A stretch of 64,000 nucleotides of DNA from Hippopus hippopus (Eukaryota > Mollusca > Bivalvia > Cardiida > Cardiidae), in NCBI GenBank assembly GCA_946811185.2, contig OX328111.1, positions 43,636,388-43,700,387 of the forward strand. The letters run 5' to 3'. The position numbers and the translations under genes were made by a program. The notes beneath the pieces are model-generated. The model was not told the origin of the DNA. It worked only from the letters and a program-made list of their open reading frames with translations, and searched no databases. Below, one piece after another: positions 22,135 to 33,538 of the stretch. Within the stretch, counting starts at the first letter, position 1. Every line of letters starts with the position of its first letter.

Positions 22135-22880
22135 AAATAGAAAATATTGTGGATAAAGGATCAATTGATAGTTACCCAGAATATAAAATAATTTTGAGAA
22201 TTGTCTTAATGATCTCGGAACATATTCTTTTATCAAATTTCACGCTTGTTAACAGCATTTCAAACTATTCTTATTCTCATGAAAATCGCGATTTATTGTG
22301 TAACCCTTCAACCATGAGAGAACAAATTTTGTACCTGTCAATGTTTACAGAATTCTTTACAAGGTACAAATATAGGATCCATCAACAAACAGTTAGAACT
22401 AACATCTCACGATTATCAATCGTAAAAGTCAAGAAAAAGGTTATTTGACATGAAACTAAAGTGTCGGAGAAATGTCTTTAAAAGTGTCGGGGAACTGTCT
22501 AGTCGTGGAACTGTCTTGAAACCGTCCTTTTTATTATTATTATTAATTCCGCCCATTAATATACTGAAAATGCTTCACGTGAAACAAAGCTTATGCCGTA
22601 CACTTAATTTCATCATGTATAGAATATTTCCGTAAGCGACGTTCGCCACGTAGCCTAATACATGTAGGCGTGATACTCAACACGCTGTTCAAAAGTCCGG
22701 CATAACATCGTTATTTTCGCTATTAGTGGGCGAAATTTTACTTTTATCCTCATCATCAGAAACTATTAAGTTTCATTAAAAATTTGGTGGTACATGTACG
22801 GCCTTACCGGCCTAGAATCGTGTATTTCTTCGTCTTAAATATCGCTCATTTCACTATCTTAAACAAGGTCCATATTGAAA
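22135..22880. other. Interior of relic, no gene assigned
   Basis: A 125-codon frame (to 22448) crosses the boundary with the MITE and has no recognisable domain. The rest is non-coding up to the CRE-like tgacgtca block of the right end. Confidence 0.4.
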
Positions 22881-23211
22881 CAAACGCTCCTATGACGTCA
22901 CAGATCAAGGTGCGCTACAATAAGTAAGGGAGGTAAGCGATGCAAGAAAAACTAATAAGCAAAAATATGAATTGAAAAAAAGTACTTTTACTAATTTTTT
23001 TTTCAAATTACAACATTACCAGGTTGCCATTTGATAGATGTAGATTTGAAAATTAATCATATCAGAAACTTGTTGATTTGCCCTTTAAGCACATAATCTT
23101 TCCAACAGTAACCACATACTGGTGCCCATAGCAAGTTCCTCAAAGTAATGGACTGTAGACACATAACATGTCCAAAATTAGCCACATACTGATCATGATG
23201 TCCATTTAGCC

Positions 23212-23462
23212 CGTCAGGCTAGCTCAGACGTTAGCACATGGGCTCCATGATCTGATGAATCCCGGTAGTGGTGACTTCTTTCCGGTGAAATTTAATTTCA
23301 CCTCTCACCTCTGTTTCAAGTGAGAAAGTAGTCAGTGACTTGGGAAGAAAGTTGTGTGAGGACTGGTGAGAATAAGTTGAGAAAACATGGGTAGGTGCAC
23401 TGACCGATATAACCTAAGATGTTGAAAGCAGCGTAAAACCCCAAAACAATCAACCAACCAAC
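23212..23462 (+). mobile_element. tRNA-derived SINE (family 2), near complete
   Basis: The head reads cgtcaggctagctcagacgttagc and the B-box region is weak (gatgaatcccgg). The body has tttcacctctcacctctgttt and the 3' end has gcagcgtaaaaccccaaaac followed by a (caac)-rich tail. It inserted in satellite DNA. Confidence 0.75.
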
Positions 23463-23902
23463 TTATGCCCATTTAAAGTCCATTTAGATGCTAAAGACAC
23501 AGAAATCTGCTACAGACTCGTACTGTTGTCTGTAACAAGTCCTTCAAACAAATGGACTGTAGACAAAATCTGTCCAAAGGTAACCACATACTGGTGTCCA
23601 TAGCAATTCCCTTAAAACAATGAACAGGAGACACATGTCCAAAAGTAGTCACATACTGATGTCCATTTTAAAGTCTCTTTAGAATCTGTCCTTCTAGAGA
23701 CACATACTATTGTCTTTAACAAGTCACATAAACAGATGGACTGTAGACACTTTAATCTTTCCAACAGTAGCCACATACTGATCTTCATTAAAGACATTAT
23801 AGACACACAAATCTCTCCTCAGTAGACCCATACTGTTGTCTACAACAGGTCCTTCAAAGAGATGGACTGTAGACACATAATCTGTCCAGAATTAAATACA
23901 TA

Positions 23903-24110
23903 CTACCGCTGCAATGGCCCAGTGTTAGAGCGCCCGCCTTGTGAGCCTTGATCCCGGCCAGGTCATACCAAAGATTTTAAAATGTATTAATGGCTTCCCT
24001 CATTGGCATTCAGAAATAAGGGGTTAGCATTACAGCTGGCCCGCCAGTGCCGGGATAATGTGACTGGTTAAAATGTCCAGGAAAACATCTATCTGTGAAC
24101 AGTCACCGTG
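23903..24110 (+). mobile_element. tRNA-derived SINE (family 3)
   Basis: The head ccgctgcaatggcccagtgttagagcgcc is tRNA-like, with a B-box-like region gccttgatcccggcc. The body ends near gccgggataatgtgactgg. It is also embedded in the satellite. Confidence 0.7.
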
Positions 24111-24544
24111 AAATAACTGAAATACTGTTGATGTGGCAATATGCAAAAAACTCCAAGCGCATACTGATGTCCATTGCAAGTCTGTTAAACGAAGGCACTG
24201 TAGAATCTGTGCTCCAAAGACACATACTGGTGTCCATAGCAAGTCCATCAAACTGATGGACTGTAGACACATAATGTGTCCAAAAGTAGCCACTTACTAA
24301 TGTCCATTAAAAGTCCCGTAAAACCAAGACGACCCTGTAGACACATAAATCTGTCCTCCAAAGACACATACTGGTGTCCATAGCAAGTCCCTGAAACTGA
24401 TGGACTGTAGACACATAATATGTCCTAAAGTAGCCACTTACTAATGTCCATTAAAAGTCCCCTAAAACCAAGACACTGTAGACACATAATTCTGTCCTTC
24501 TTAAGACACATATTTGGTATCCATAACAAGTCTGTTAAACAGAT

Positions 24545-25180
24545 GAACTTTATAGATTCTTGTGTAATCCTAATTTGTAGAAATTACAATATCCACTACT
24601 ACATCAAGGAATTCAGAGTTTGAATCCTGATTATGTCATTGTCCAAGATTTATGTATAAGTAGTAAATTTTGCGACATGGAAATATTTGCAAATTTCACA
24701 AATTCATGAAATTCGTGAAAAAACAAATACATATAGTGAGTCAACTCTGATTTTTTATGGCTTTTTATAGGCATAATATGTCTACTTCAGAATACTGTCT
24801 TAGTTTTAAGGGCTTCTTATTAATTGTCTTTGTGCTACTAGTTATAAAAAACCAAACTGAACATAAGTATAAGATCAAATATTGAGCAAATTTAATTTTT
24901 CGAATGTAAATTGATACAAATCATTCTCTGGTTATGCAATAAAGCAAAGGAGAGTTTTGTATACTTTTAAAATGGTAACAGTTTAAAAGTAAAAAGGTTT
25001 GAATTATACAAGGACATTGCATTATTTACTTGTATAATCCAAAACTTGAACCGTGTATTTGAACCCTTAAACAATGGACGCTTGATGGTCTCATAAATCC
25101 AAAATGTTAGAATACTTTTATGAAGTCACATAAAACGACTTGACTGAAGTCACATTAGTCGTAGACACATAAACTCAAAA
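24545..25180. other. AT-rich spacer, no gene seen
   Basis: This holds only short self-complementary words (aatttcacaaattcatgaaattcgtgaaa). No exon, repeat block or RNA gene was found. Confidence 0.5.
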
Positions 25181-25184
25181 TGTT

Positions 25185-26346
25185 TGTCCGTCCGTCCGTC
25201 CGTCCGTGCGTTAACTTTTTCTTTAAACATCTTCTTCTCTGAAACTACTAATCGGATTTTGATGAAATTTCACAGAAATGTTCCTGCCATGGTCCTCTTC
25301 AAAATTTCTTGATTTAATTTGATTCCTTCAAAAACTCTGGTTGCCATGGCAACAAAACTTAAATTTTTTTGAAATCTTTGAAAATCTTCTTGTCAGAAAC
25401 CATAAGGCCTAGAGCTACCAAATTTGGCATGTAGCTTTACCTAATAGGTCTCTATCAAGTTTCTTCAAATAATAGCCCTGGGGTCAAATTTGACCCCACC
25501 CCGGGGGTCACAAGTTTTACATAGGATTATATAGGGAAAACTTTAGAAATCTCCCTGTATCTAGCCATAAGGCCTAGGCTTACCAAATTTTGCATGTAGC
25601 TTTATCTAGTGAGTGTCTACCAAGAGTGCCTAAATTATAGCCCTGGGGTCAAACTTGGCCCCACCCCGGGGGTCACAAGTTTTACATGGGCTTATATAGG
25701 GAAAACTTTAGAAATCTCCCTGTACCTAACCATAAGGTCTAGGCTTACCAAATTTTGCATGCAACTTTATCTAGTGAGCCTCTACCAAGAGGGCCCAAAA
25801 AGTAGCCCTGGGGTCAAATTTGGCCCTGCCCTGGGGGGTCACAACTTTTACATGGATTTATATAGGGAAAACTTTAGAAATCTCCGTGTACCTAGCCATA
25901 GGGCCTAGGTTTGCCAAATTTTGCATGTAGCTTTATCTAGTGGGCCTTTACCAACATTGGCAAAATTATAGCCCTGGGGTCAAATTTGGCCCCACCCCAG
26001 GGGTCACAAGTTTTACTTGGACTTATAAAGAGAAAACTAAAAATCTCCCTGTACCTAGCCATAAAGTCTAGGGCCACCAAATTTTGCATGTACATTGTAG
26101 CTTTATCCAGTGGGCCTTCACTAAGAGGTGTAAATATAACATTAGGGTCGAAATGATTGCCAAGTGTTACAAGTTTTACATGGGTTTATACAGTGAAATC
26201 TTTCGAAATCTTCTTGTTGCTTCCAGTTTTAGTCCTTGTTAGGGGTCTTATGTTTTTAACCAATTCCCACGTATTGTAATGTTTGGTATGAAGGGATATC
26301 ATGTATCAGCCAGTGGAGCGATACAGGGCCATCATGGCCCTCTTGT
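25185..26346 (+). mobile_element. Second Pearl/Helentron-like element with about 166-bp core repeats
   Basis: It starts with a (tccg)n run and gtgcgttaactttttc and ends with gagcgatacagggccatcatggccctc. The core unit with ggggtcacaagttttacat recurs near 25505, 25670, 25835 and 26000. This is the same class as 13825-15266 with a diverged core. ORFs in it are repeat by-products. Confidence 0.65.
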
Positions 26347-26531
26347 TTTCGACATATTCTTCTCCAATAAATACTGAGGTAACGGCGTTGTGATGCTTTT
26401 TCCAAAAATTATATTAGAATAAAAGGTTACATGCCCTGTTTTCATGAGCAAATGTACTAATTTCAAAATAATTTGGCAAAAATGTTCCTTCGACTTGCCT
26501 TTTTTGTCATTAATATTCATTACTGTAAACA

Positions 26532-27407
26532 CTAGCAATTTGGAACAAGTACCTGAATCAATGCTACGAAACAGAACAGCACCAAATTTTTATCCAGAAA
26601 GTTTCCATTGAAACTCCCGTCATCTTGAAGGTTTTTGAATGCATCTATCCAGTATTGCATATGTTGCTGTCTTAAATAACCCCACCAACTCTCAATCCTC
26701 TGATTCGCGGTGCTAGCACCTTCTATATAGGATCTTTCGCTGATGTCAGGAAAACGCCTCATAAAAAACATTTGAAAGTTCCGTATATGCCCGTTCTCCG
26801 TACCATAATCACCCCGTACAAAGCGAGGACATCCACCACATTGTCGTATTCCTTCCAGGAAATACCCACCAATTATCATGGGGTTGTTATTTGTATTGTA
26901 TGCATTTAGCCAAATCATCTTCCGAGAAAACCCACAAATGCAACCACTAATACAAATCCCAAACGGCTTAAGTTTGTCATAGCCATCCACATGCCAGATG
27001 AAATTTGGACCGACTGCGTAATATGAACGCCTATGCAAACGTCTTGTTGTTCGATTCAAAACACCTTCTGGATCCAAATGGTGCAAAATTGTACGAACAT
27101 CTGAAGTACGAACACTTAAACCACTTTCCCTACACCGACACGCCATCAAACGATAGCCATGTAGTTGGCCAGATTGTTGGAGTTCATTTTGTATAAACCT
27201 TATTACAGTGTCAATGTCAGTAAAATGTCGTCTATTAAGCCCCATTGATCGCAATAACCTTTTTAAGTGTCTAAGGCTTATAACGACGCCATAGTCATTA
27301 TATAATACGTATTGAATTTCCCAATATTTGAGACCAGATGCAAACAATTCACGAATCAATAAATGTCTATCTTCCACTTCCATCTTGAAACAATGGCTTC
27401 CGTTCAT
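26532..27407 (-). CDS. DDE integrase-core protein, transposon-derived, possibly 3' truncated
   Basis: The ATG at 27407 is chosen; the frame opens upstream to 27458 but that part runs into palindromic repeats. An N-terminal helix-turn-helix-like region (DYGVVISLRHLKRLLRSMGL) precedes an integrase core with putative catalytic Asp in WHVDGYDKLKPFGI, Asp in VRGDYGTENGHI and Glu in NQRIESWWGYLRQQ. This pattern matches the integrase core family common in fish, cnidarians and molluscs as stand-alone transposon genes. The frame ends soon after the third motif. A cag/gtactt donor at the last codons of the conserved part (FVALIQ) suggests either splicing to a missing exon or truncation. No introns are visible in the part present. 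Confidence 0.75.
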   Translation of the reverse strand: MNGSHCFKMEVEDRHLLIRELFASGLKYWEIQYVLYNDYGVVISLRHLKRLLRSMGLNRRHFTDIDTVIRFIQNELQQSGQLHGYRLMACRCRESGLSVRTSDVRTILHHLDPEGVLNRTTRRLHRRSYYAVGPNFIWHVDGYDKLKPFGICISGCICGFSRKMIWLNAYNTNNNPMIIGGYFLEGIRQCGGCPRFVRGDYGTENGHIRNFQMFFMRRFPDISERSYIEGASTANQRIESWWGYLRQQHMQYWIDAFKNLQDDGSFNGNFLDKNLVLFCFVALIQVLVPNC

Positions 27408-27423
27408 GATTCTGATTGGTGGA

Positions 27424-27772
27424 TTATTACGTGTGCTCGTAATATGTAATACGTGCACACGTATTAGCTACTGCGTGCGCACGCAGTAGCTATTACGTGC
27501 GCACGTATTACATATTACGTGCGCACGTAATAACTAATACATGCGCACGTAATACTACTGCGTGCGCACGTATTACTTATTACGTGCGCACGTAATAGCT
27601 ACTGCGTGCGCACGTATTAGTTATTACGTGCGCACGTATTAGCTACTGCGTGCGCACGTAATACTACTGCGTGCGCACGTATTACTTATTACGTGCGCAC
27701 GTATTAGCTACTACGTGCGCACGTAATAACTAATACGTGCGCACGTATTAGCTACTGCGTGCACACGTAGTA
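27424..27772. repeat. Array of about 15 palindromes TACGTGCGCACGTA
   Basis: The 14-bp perfect palindrome TACGTGCGCACGTA and close variants (CTGCGTGCGCACGTA) repeat every 22-26 bp with spacers such as ttagctac. It starts just upstream of the integrase ORF and ends shortly before the intron homology of gene 2 at 27811. It may be terminal DNA of the transposon or its transposase-binding array. CpG is very dense compared with the AT-rich surroundings. Confidence 0.9.
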
Positions 27773-27856
27773 TAAAATATATCTTCCATGTCACTTTTGT
27801 GCCACCGTAGTAAACAAACAAGTGTATATAATATCTTTCTGCTTTTTATTCTGTAG

Positions 27857-27996
27857 ATCGCTGAACATAAGGAGGCGAAGTCGGGAAAGATATGTCCTTT
27901 GACATTGTCAAAGGACATGGCTATCCATCTCAAGGAGTATGGACAATACGTCAGGGACCCAAAGGCCCGGTGTCCCTACTTCTTCCTCACCAGGAA
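27857..27996 (+). pseudogene. Gene 2A exon, first part (split by LINE)
   Basis: Acceptor attctgtag. It reads IAEHKEAKSGKICPLTLSKD, then MAIHLKEYGQYVRDPKARCP, then YFFLTR. This is the beta-strand and Lys region of the recombinase domain. The exon breaks after TCACCAGGAA, the left copy of the target-site duplication. Confidence 0.85.
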
Positions 27997-28085
27997 TGAA
28001 TGAATGAATGAATGAATGAATGAATGAATGTTGTTTTATGGCGCATCGACAGCTTTGGTCATTTAGAGCGCATATCTGTGTTAAA

Positions 28086-28807
28086 AGATAGCAAAAGTCG
28101 AACCCCTTGTAGGTAGCCGATCACGCGTGACCGGTCACTTCTTAAAACTTAGAGGTAGCGTACGTTGTGATCGTCTATGTGATCGGTTACTTGGCTGTGA
28201 TGCTACTTTCTAATTTAGGACCAAAAGTCACAAAAGTCGTAAATTATCAAGGTAGCGAATCACGATCTCGTGATCGGCTACTTCAGTGAATGTGAACGGC
28301 TACTTGGCCGATCACATTACCTGTCCTCAACCTAAGTTAGATTTGGTCGTTTATATGTGTGATGGACTACTTTTCAACTTGGCCATAACATTTTAAATGA
28401 AGTTTAAAATTTTGGTAGCCATTGAAATCAAAATAGTTTTAAACCAATCAAATTGAAGATCAATCTTCCAATCGCGTTGAAGTATTTTCTGCATTTAAAT
28501 CTATTAGAATCGTAAATCGAACTTGTTTTGATGACGTAATATTTTTCTCTAAACCAATCAGAATCGTTGTAAATCAAACTTGTTTTGATGACGTAATATT
28601 TTTTCTAAACCAATCAGAATCGTTGTCAATCAAACTTGTTTTGATGACGTAATATTTTTTCTAAACCAATCAGAATGGTTGTAAATGACTTGTTTTTGAT
28701 GACGTAATATTTTTTTTTTTTCTAAACCAATCAGAATCGTCCTAAATCAAACGTGTTTTGATGACGTAGTAAGGTATAACAAGTTTTCATTGGTTTAAAA
28801 TCGGATG
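28086..28807. other. Non-LINE spacer inside LINE F, with GATCGGCTAC motifs and a 56-bp repeat
   Basis: The left half has several gtagccgatcac / gtgatcggctac motifs, including an inverted pair at 28250-28284. The right half (28495-28790) has about five units of 56-60 bp around aaaccaatcagaatcgttgt and ttgatgacgtaatattttt. Both motif types are unlike LINE sequence; the first is shared with introns of gene 2. Confidence 0.75.
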
Positions 28808-29980
28808 CTCCTGGCGGGGGGATAGAAATAGCTCAGCTGTCGCACTACAGCAGGGGTAAGACCCCCCCCCCCGTGCCTGCCTGTTTGCCGTGGGCTGCAA
28901 CTCGTGTCGTTCGATGACGGGATCCTGGTGGTTGAGTGGACTCAGAGTATGGCCCTTTGATAGCTCTGTTTTTGCAACACACGACTTTGGCCTTGAACTG
29001 AACTAAACGAGGGGTCAGGAAGGCCCGTCCTGATCAATCGACTGGTCATGCTGAGCCCTAGGGTGTTTCTCCGACTTTTGTTTTCTTGTACACATACATA
29101 CTCCGACACGTCATAAAAACCATTTCTCTTCTCTGTCATCAGTTCCTGTATGTCAATACCGTAGAAGGCGGTGGCTCATGGGCTAATCGGGTGAAAGCAT
29201 GGTGTTTGATAGACACTTGTAAATGCCCAAGGACAGTCTATGCTTGGTATGACATTCTGTGGGCCTACATTTGTCCAGTCTAGCCCTTTGACTTCGAGTA
29301 TATCACCGATGTATCCTTGTCATGATCTGAGTTGGGTTTCCCCAGATCATGTCCCCTTGTTGGGCTCCAGGGCGGGTGGGGAGCATCGGTGATGAACAAT
29401 ATTAAACAAACATGGCAACACAAAAGAAAGCCAAGCGTGTCCTTTCTGATTCCGATTCAGAATCTGAGATTTCTTTCCATACTAGTTCAACATTTGCTCG
29501 TTTCATTGTAATTGAGACAGTTGACTCATCTAAACCCATTACAAAGCTTTCCCCTTTCGTAATAGAAAAAACAATCTCCTCCATTTTGCGAACACCAAAG
29601 TCAGTCAAAAAATTGAAAAATGACACCCTGCTTATTGAATGTCTTTCTCAACAACAGACCAAAAATCTCCATTCCCATAAAAAATTTTTCAATTTGGATG
29701 TCAAAATTTATCCACATAAAACTCTAAACACCAGCAAAGGAGTCATCAGGTGTAAGCAGCTGTCCTACTGTGACTCGGTGGAAGAGATTAAAAGTAATCT
29801 CAAATCTCAGGCTGTGTCTGAGGTCAAACGAATCTCCGTGTTCAGAAATGGTTACGTAAGGATACAAATACCTATATCCTTACATTTTCTTCACCTATTC
29901 TTTCTGCTTCCATTAAAATAGGATTCCAGTCTGTAAAGGTTGACGTGTATGTGCCTAATCCTCTGCGCTGTTACAATGTC
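28808..29980 (+). mobile_element. Plus-strand 5' LINE fragment (5'UTR and ORF1 start)
   Basis: It begins gcggggggatagaaatagctcag, the family's 5' end, and continues through the 5'UTR to an ORF1 start at 29412 (MATQKKAKRVLSDSDSESE). ORF1 runs with one frameshift near 29850 and stops abruptly at the first knuckle (PLRCY), where minus-strand LINE sequence starts. Confidence 0.85.
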
Positions 29981-32900
29981 CAATTTGAAGCCTTGTGATT
30001 ATAACCTCTTCTCGACGAACGGACCTGTAAGAGGGGTACCACTCGCCAAGGGTTGGTTTCACAGAATGAAGTTTGTTGAAATGATCTGCATCCCACTGGA
30101 ATTGCCAAAGAGATTGGATGAAAGGTAAAACGAATGCTTTAAAATCTGTGTATTTTAAAATGGGATATGGGCAGAGACAATGCCGACTTGGCAACTTCGT
30201 CGGCCTTTTCATTGCCTCGAATACCCATGTGACTAGGAAGCCAGCAAAAAAGAAACTTGTTTGTATCAGAGAGAGAGGAAATTCTCTCTAGAACAGCACA
30301 GATAGATGGATTTTCAATTTTCTGGTTGTAGAGAACCTGGAGGGTAGAAAGAGAGTCTGAGAAAAGAAGGAAGCGATTAAATCTACTCTCCTCTGCCAGG
30401 TCCAAAGCAAGATCGATTGCCTTCACTTCAGCAGAAAAGATTGAAGAGTTGTCAGGAAGACGACATTTCTTACTTTTTTTTACCAAATATTGCTGTTGCT
30501 GATACAGCACGCCCATCCTTAGATCCATCTGTATATATGGGTTTATATGAGTTGTACTGCTCTTTTATTTCCTGATATTGAGTTTGGAAAATGACTCTGT
30601 CTGTGGTTGATTTCTTGTGGGCTAAAAGGTCAAAACGAAATTCAGCAGCTTTAATCAAACATGGAGGGGTATCAGGAATTTTGTTTTCACAAATGGCATC
30701 CATGTCAACATGGAGATTGTCTAGATGTGGTTCCATGCGAATACCAAATGGAGGAATTGCATTTGGCTTCCTAGCAAAAAGGTTTTTACATCCAGGGTTA
30801 AAAACTATTTTGTGTGTGGGGTTGGATGGGTTTGCTTTCAATTTTAGAAGATACTGGAGAGATAGCTTGAGCCTTCTGTGAGAGAGAGAAGGCTCATTAG
30901 CCTCTACGTACAGGCTGTTAACGGGAGAAGTTCGAAAAGCCCCAATGGCCAAGCGTAAACCCTGATTGTGGATTGTGTCAAGGATCTTCAAGTATGATTT
31001 GCGGGCTGAGCTATACACAATGGAGCCATAGTCTAACTTGGAGCGAATGAGGGAACGATAGAGACGTAGAAGGACTTTTCTATCAGCTCCCCATTCTGAA
31101 TGAGCAATTGTTTTTAGAAGATTGAGGGCCTTTTAGCATTTCTTTTAAGTGCTTTAATGTGCGGCAAGAAGGACAATTTCCTTTCAAAACTGACACCTAA
31201 AAATTTAAATTCTGGTACAACTTCGATTCTTGTGTTGTCAAGATGTAATTCTGGGTCTGGATGGTGACCTCGTAACTGACAAAAGTGAATACATTTTGTT
31301 TTGGTCTTTGAAAACTTAAAACCGTTTTCATCAGACCATGTTTGAAGTTTGTTCAAACATTGTTGAAGTTGTCTTTCGATGACAGCCATATGGCTTGATC
31401 TAAAACATATGACGAAATCGTCCACATATAAGCAGCAATCCACACCAGGGTTAATAGCTTTTATTATGCTGTTTATTTTGACACTAAAAAGTGTCACAGA
31501 AAGGATACACCCTTGTGGCACACCCATTTCCTGTTCCCTTGCATCTGACACGGTTGTGCCAACCCTCACACGAAATAGTCGATTATTTAAAAAGGAAGAT
31601 ATAAAAAGAGGTAAGCGGCCTCTGAGACCGAAGTCATGCAAGTCCTTTTAAATTCCGTATTTCCAGGTAGTGTCATAAGCACTCTCCAGGTCAAAAAATA
31701 CTGATACAACATGTTGCTTTTTTATAAAGGCTTCTCGAAGAAAAGTTTCAAAGCGTACAAGATGGTCAACTGTACTGCGTTGACGTCTGAATCCACTTTG
31801 AACATCAACAATAAGATTATTTTTCTCTAAAAACCAAACAAGGCGGGTGTTGACCATTCGCTCTAAAGTTTTGCAAAGGCAGCTTGTGAGAGCTATGGGT
31901 CTGTAGCTTTTTGGGTCATAAGTATCTTTCCCTGGTTTTGGAATTGGGATTACTAAAGCTTCTTTCCATGAGGAAGGCAAATCACCTTTTTGCAAGATAT
32001 CATTGAAAATATCAAGTAAGATTGATAGAGTGGTATCTGGTAAATGCTTTAGAAATTGATAATGTATTTTGTCTTGACCTGGAGAGGAATCATGGGCTTT
32101 ATCCAAAGCAGACTTGAGTTCTTTGAATGAGAACAGTTTATTGTAAAACTCAAGGTTGTTTGATTTGAAATTCAGCCTTTTCTTTTCTTCTTTAGCTTTA
32201 TTCCTCTGGAACTTTTCAGAGTAGTTCTCAGAGGATGATTTTTTTGCAAAAGAACCGGCTAAAGTATCTGCTATTTCTTTGAGGTTTTCAATATTACTAT
32301 TGTTTGCAGAAAGATGCTTAATTGGTGAGGAAACATTACCTTTGATCTTTCTGATCATGTCCCAGACTTTTTTTGTAGAGGTTCTTGCATTAAATCTGGA
32401 AACAAAATGCCTCCATGACTTGCGTTTGCTACTTTTTATAGTTTGTCTGGCTTTTGCTCTGGAAATAAGAAAAAGATCATGGTTTTCTGGAGTGGGTCTC
32501 AGATTGAACTTTCTGAGCGCCTCTTTCCTTTCCTTTATAGCCGATTTACATTCATCAGTGAACCATGGCTTATTTGGGCGTTTTGGCTTTGTCGAGGTCT
32601 GTGGTACTGACTGTTTTGCAGCATCAATAAGTAGCCGTGAAAATAGCTTTGCAGGATCAGTACAATCTTCAAATTTATCTCTTATAATAGTCTGTTGACA
32701 GAGAATTTGAAATAGGTCCCAGTTTGCTTTAGAGAGTTTCCATCTCTTGGGACGTTCGCATGTAGATGACTGAGAAGATGTAATAAAAATTGGAAAGTGG
32801 TCACTTCCACAAAGGTCATCTCCCACTTTCCAGTTAAAATCCTGAAGCAAAGCTGGGCTACACAGGGAGAGATCAATAGAAGAGTAAGACCCAGTTGCTG

Positions 32901-33437
32901 GATGAAGATATGTTTTTGAATTATTCTCGTTCATAATTGACAAAGAGTTGTTAGAAATAAAGTTTTCCAGTTGTAAGCCTCTTTGATTAGTAACACTGCT
33001 ACCCCAGATAATATTATGACGATTAAAATCAAATCTCCTGCCAATATGAAAGGAGATGGTAGCTGTGAAATAAGATCATTCAGCTTGTTTTCATTAATAG
33101 GAGAACTTGGGGGAAGGTATATAGAGCAGAGGGTAATGGTTTTATGAAGAGAAAGGCGAACAGCAACAGCTTGTAAGGTAGAGTCTAACTGTATTTGCGT
33201 ATGGGGGATGTTGTTATTCACGATAACAGACACACCGCCCTGGGCCTTATCACCCTCCTTATATACTCGTACTTTATTATATACTGAGTGACATCTGAAA
33301 GAGACAGAGTCAGATTCTTTAAGAAAAGTTTCCTGTAAACAAATTGCTACAGGACTGTGGTCATTAATTAAAAGTGAAATCTCTTCATAATTTGATTTTA
33401 GACCTCGACAGTTCCACTGTATGATATTGTGAGCCAT
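29981..33437 (-). pseudogene. LINE F ORF2 (EN-RT-RNase H), broken
   Basis: Going leftward from 33437: endonuclease start MAHNIIQWNCRGLKSNYEE, PFILAGD, GSDHFPI, the RT blocks FFDLESAYDTTW, GVPQGCILSVTLF and YVDDFVICF (31400s), and RNase H with YTDGSKDG, FSAEVKAIDLAL, FSDSLSTLQVL and GNEKADEVAKSA. Frame breaks occur near 33000, 31645, 31120-31020 and 30480. It is more diverged from the other copies than they are from each other. The last about 100 codons and the 3'UTR are missing at the junction near 29981. Confidence 0.85.
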
Positions 33438-33538
33438 TATGCCCATAAAAAGAATGTAAACGTGGGCTATGAAAGTTTTCTGTTGGTGTTTCATATACCC
33501 TATGAATTTACATGGACGATGACTTCAGTCTCGGGTTT

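Larger units (their letters stand above)
19477..23084. mobile_element. Kolobok-like DNA transposon relic (TTAA flanks, THAP domain)
   Basis: The left end is TTAA (19473-19476) followed by AGGGTAAATC. The right end is GATTTGCCCT followed by TTAA (23085-23088), so the termini are inverted and the flank is duplicated. Both ends also carry, about 200 bp inside, a shared block ending gtgacgtcataggagcg (inverted at 22885). A THAP-domain segment lies at 19788-20142. TTAA target duplications with a THAP-bearing transposase are features of the Kolobok superfamily. The DDE part of the transposase is not recognisable, and the interior is filled with MITEs. An alternative right end at 20921 also has TTAA and a longer inverted match. 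Confidence 0.6.
23090..24510 (+). repeat. 144-bp satellite, second array, interrupted by SINEs
   Basis: The same unit as at 3960-4905 (gtagccacatactgatgtcc, ggactgtagacacataa, ggtgtccatagcaagtcc). Clean units recur at 24288 and 24432, 144 bp apart. Two SINEs interrupt the array at 23212 and 23903. Confidence 0.85.

Noticed and set aside
22071..22448. 125-codon plus ORF
   Set aside because: It begins in a MITE and crosses its boundary; no conserved motif is seen.
23212..23290. Possible tRNA gene
   Set aside because: The tRNA-like head leads into a SINE body and tail; a second copy exists at 9525-9692.
27424..27772. CRISPR array
   Set aside because: Repeats are 14-bp palindromes with spacers that are themselves repetitive, and the DNA is eukaryotic.
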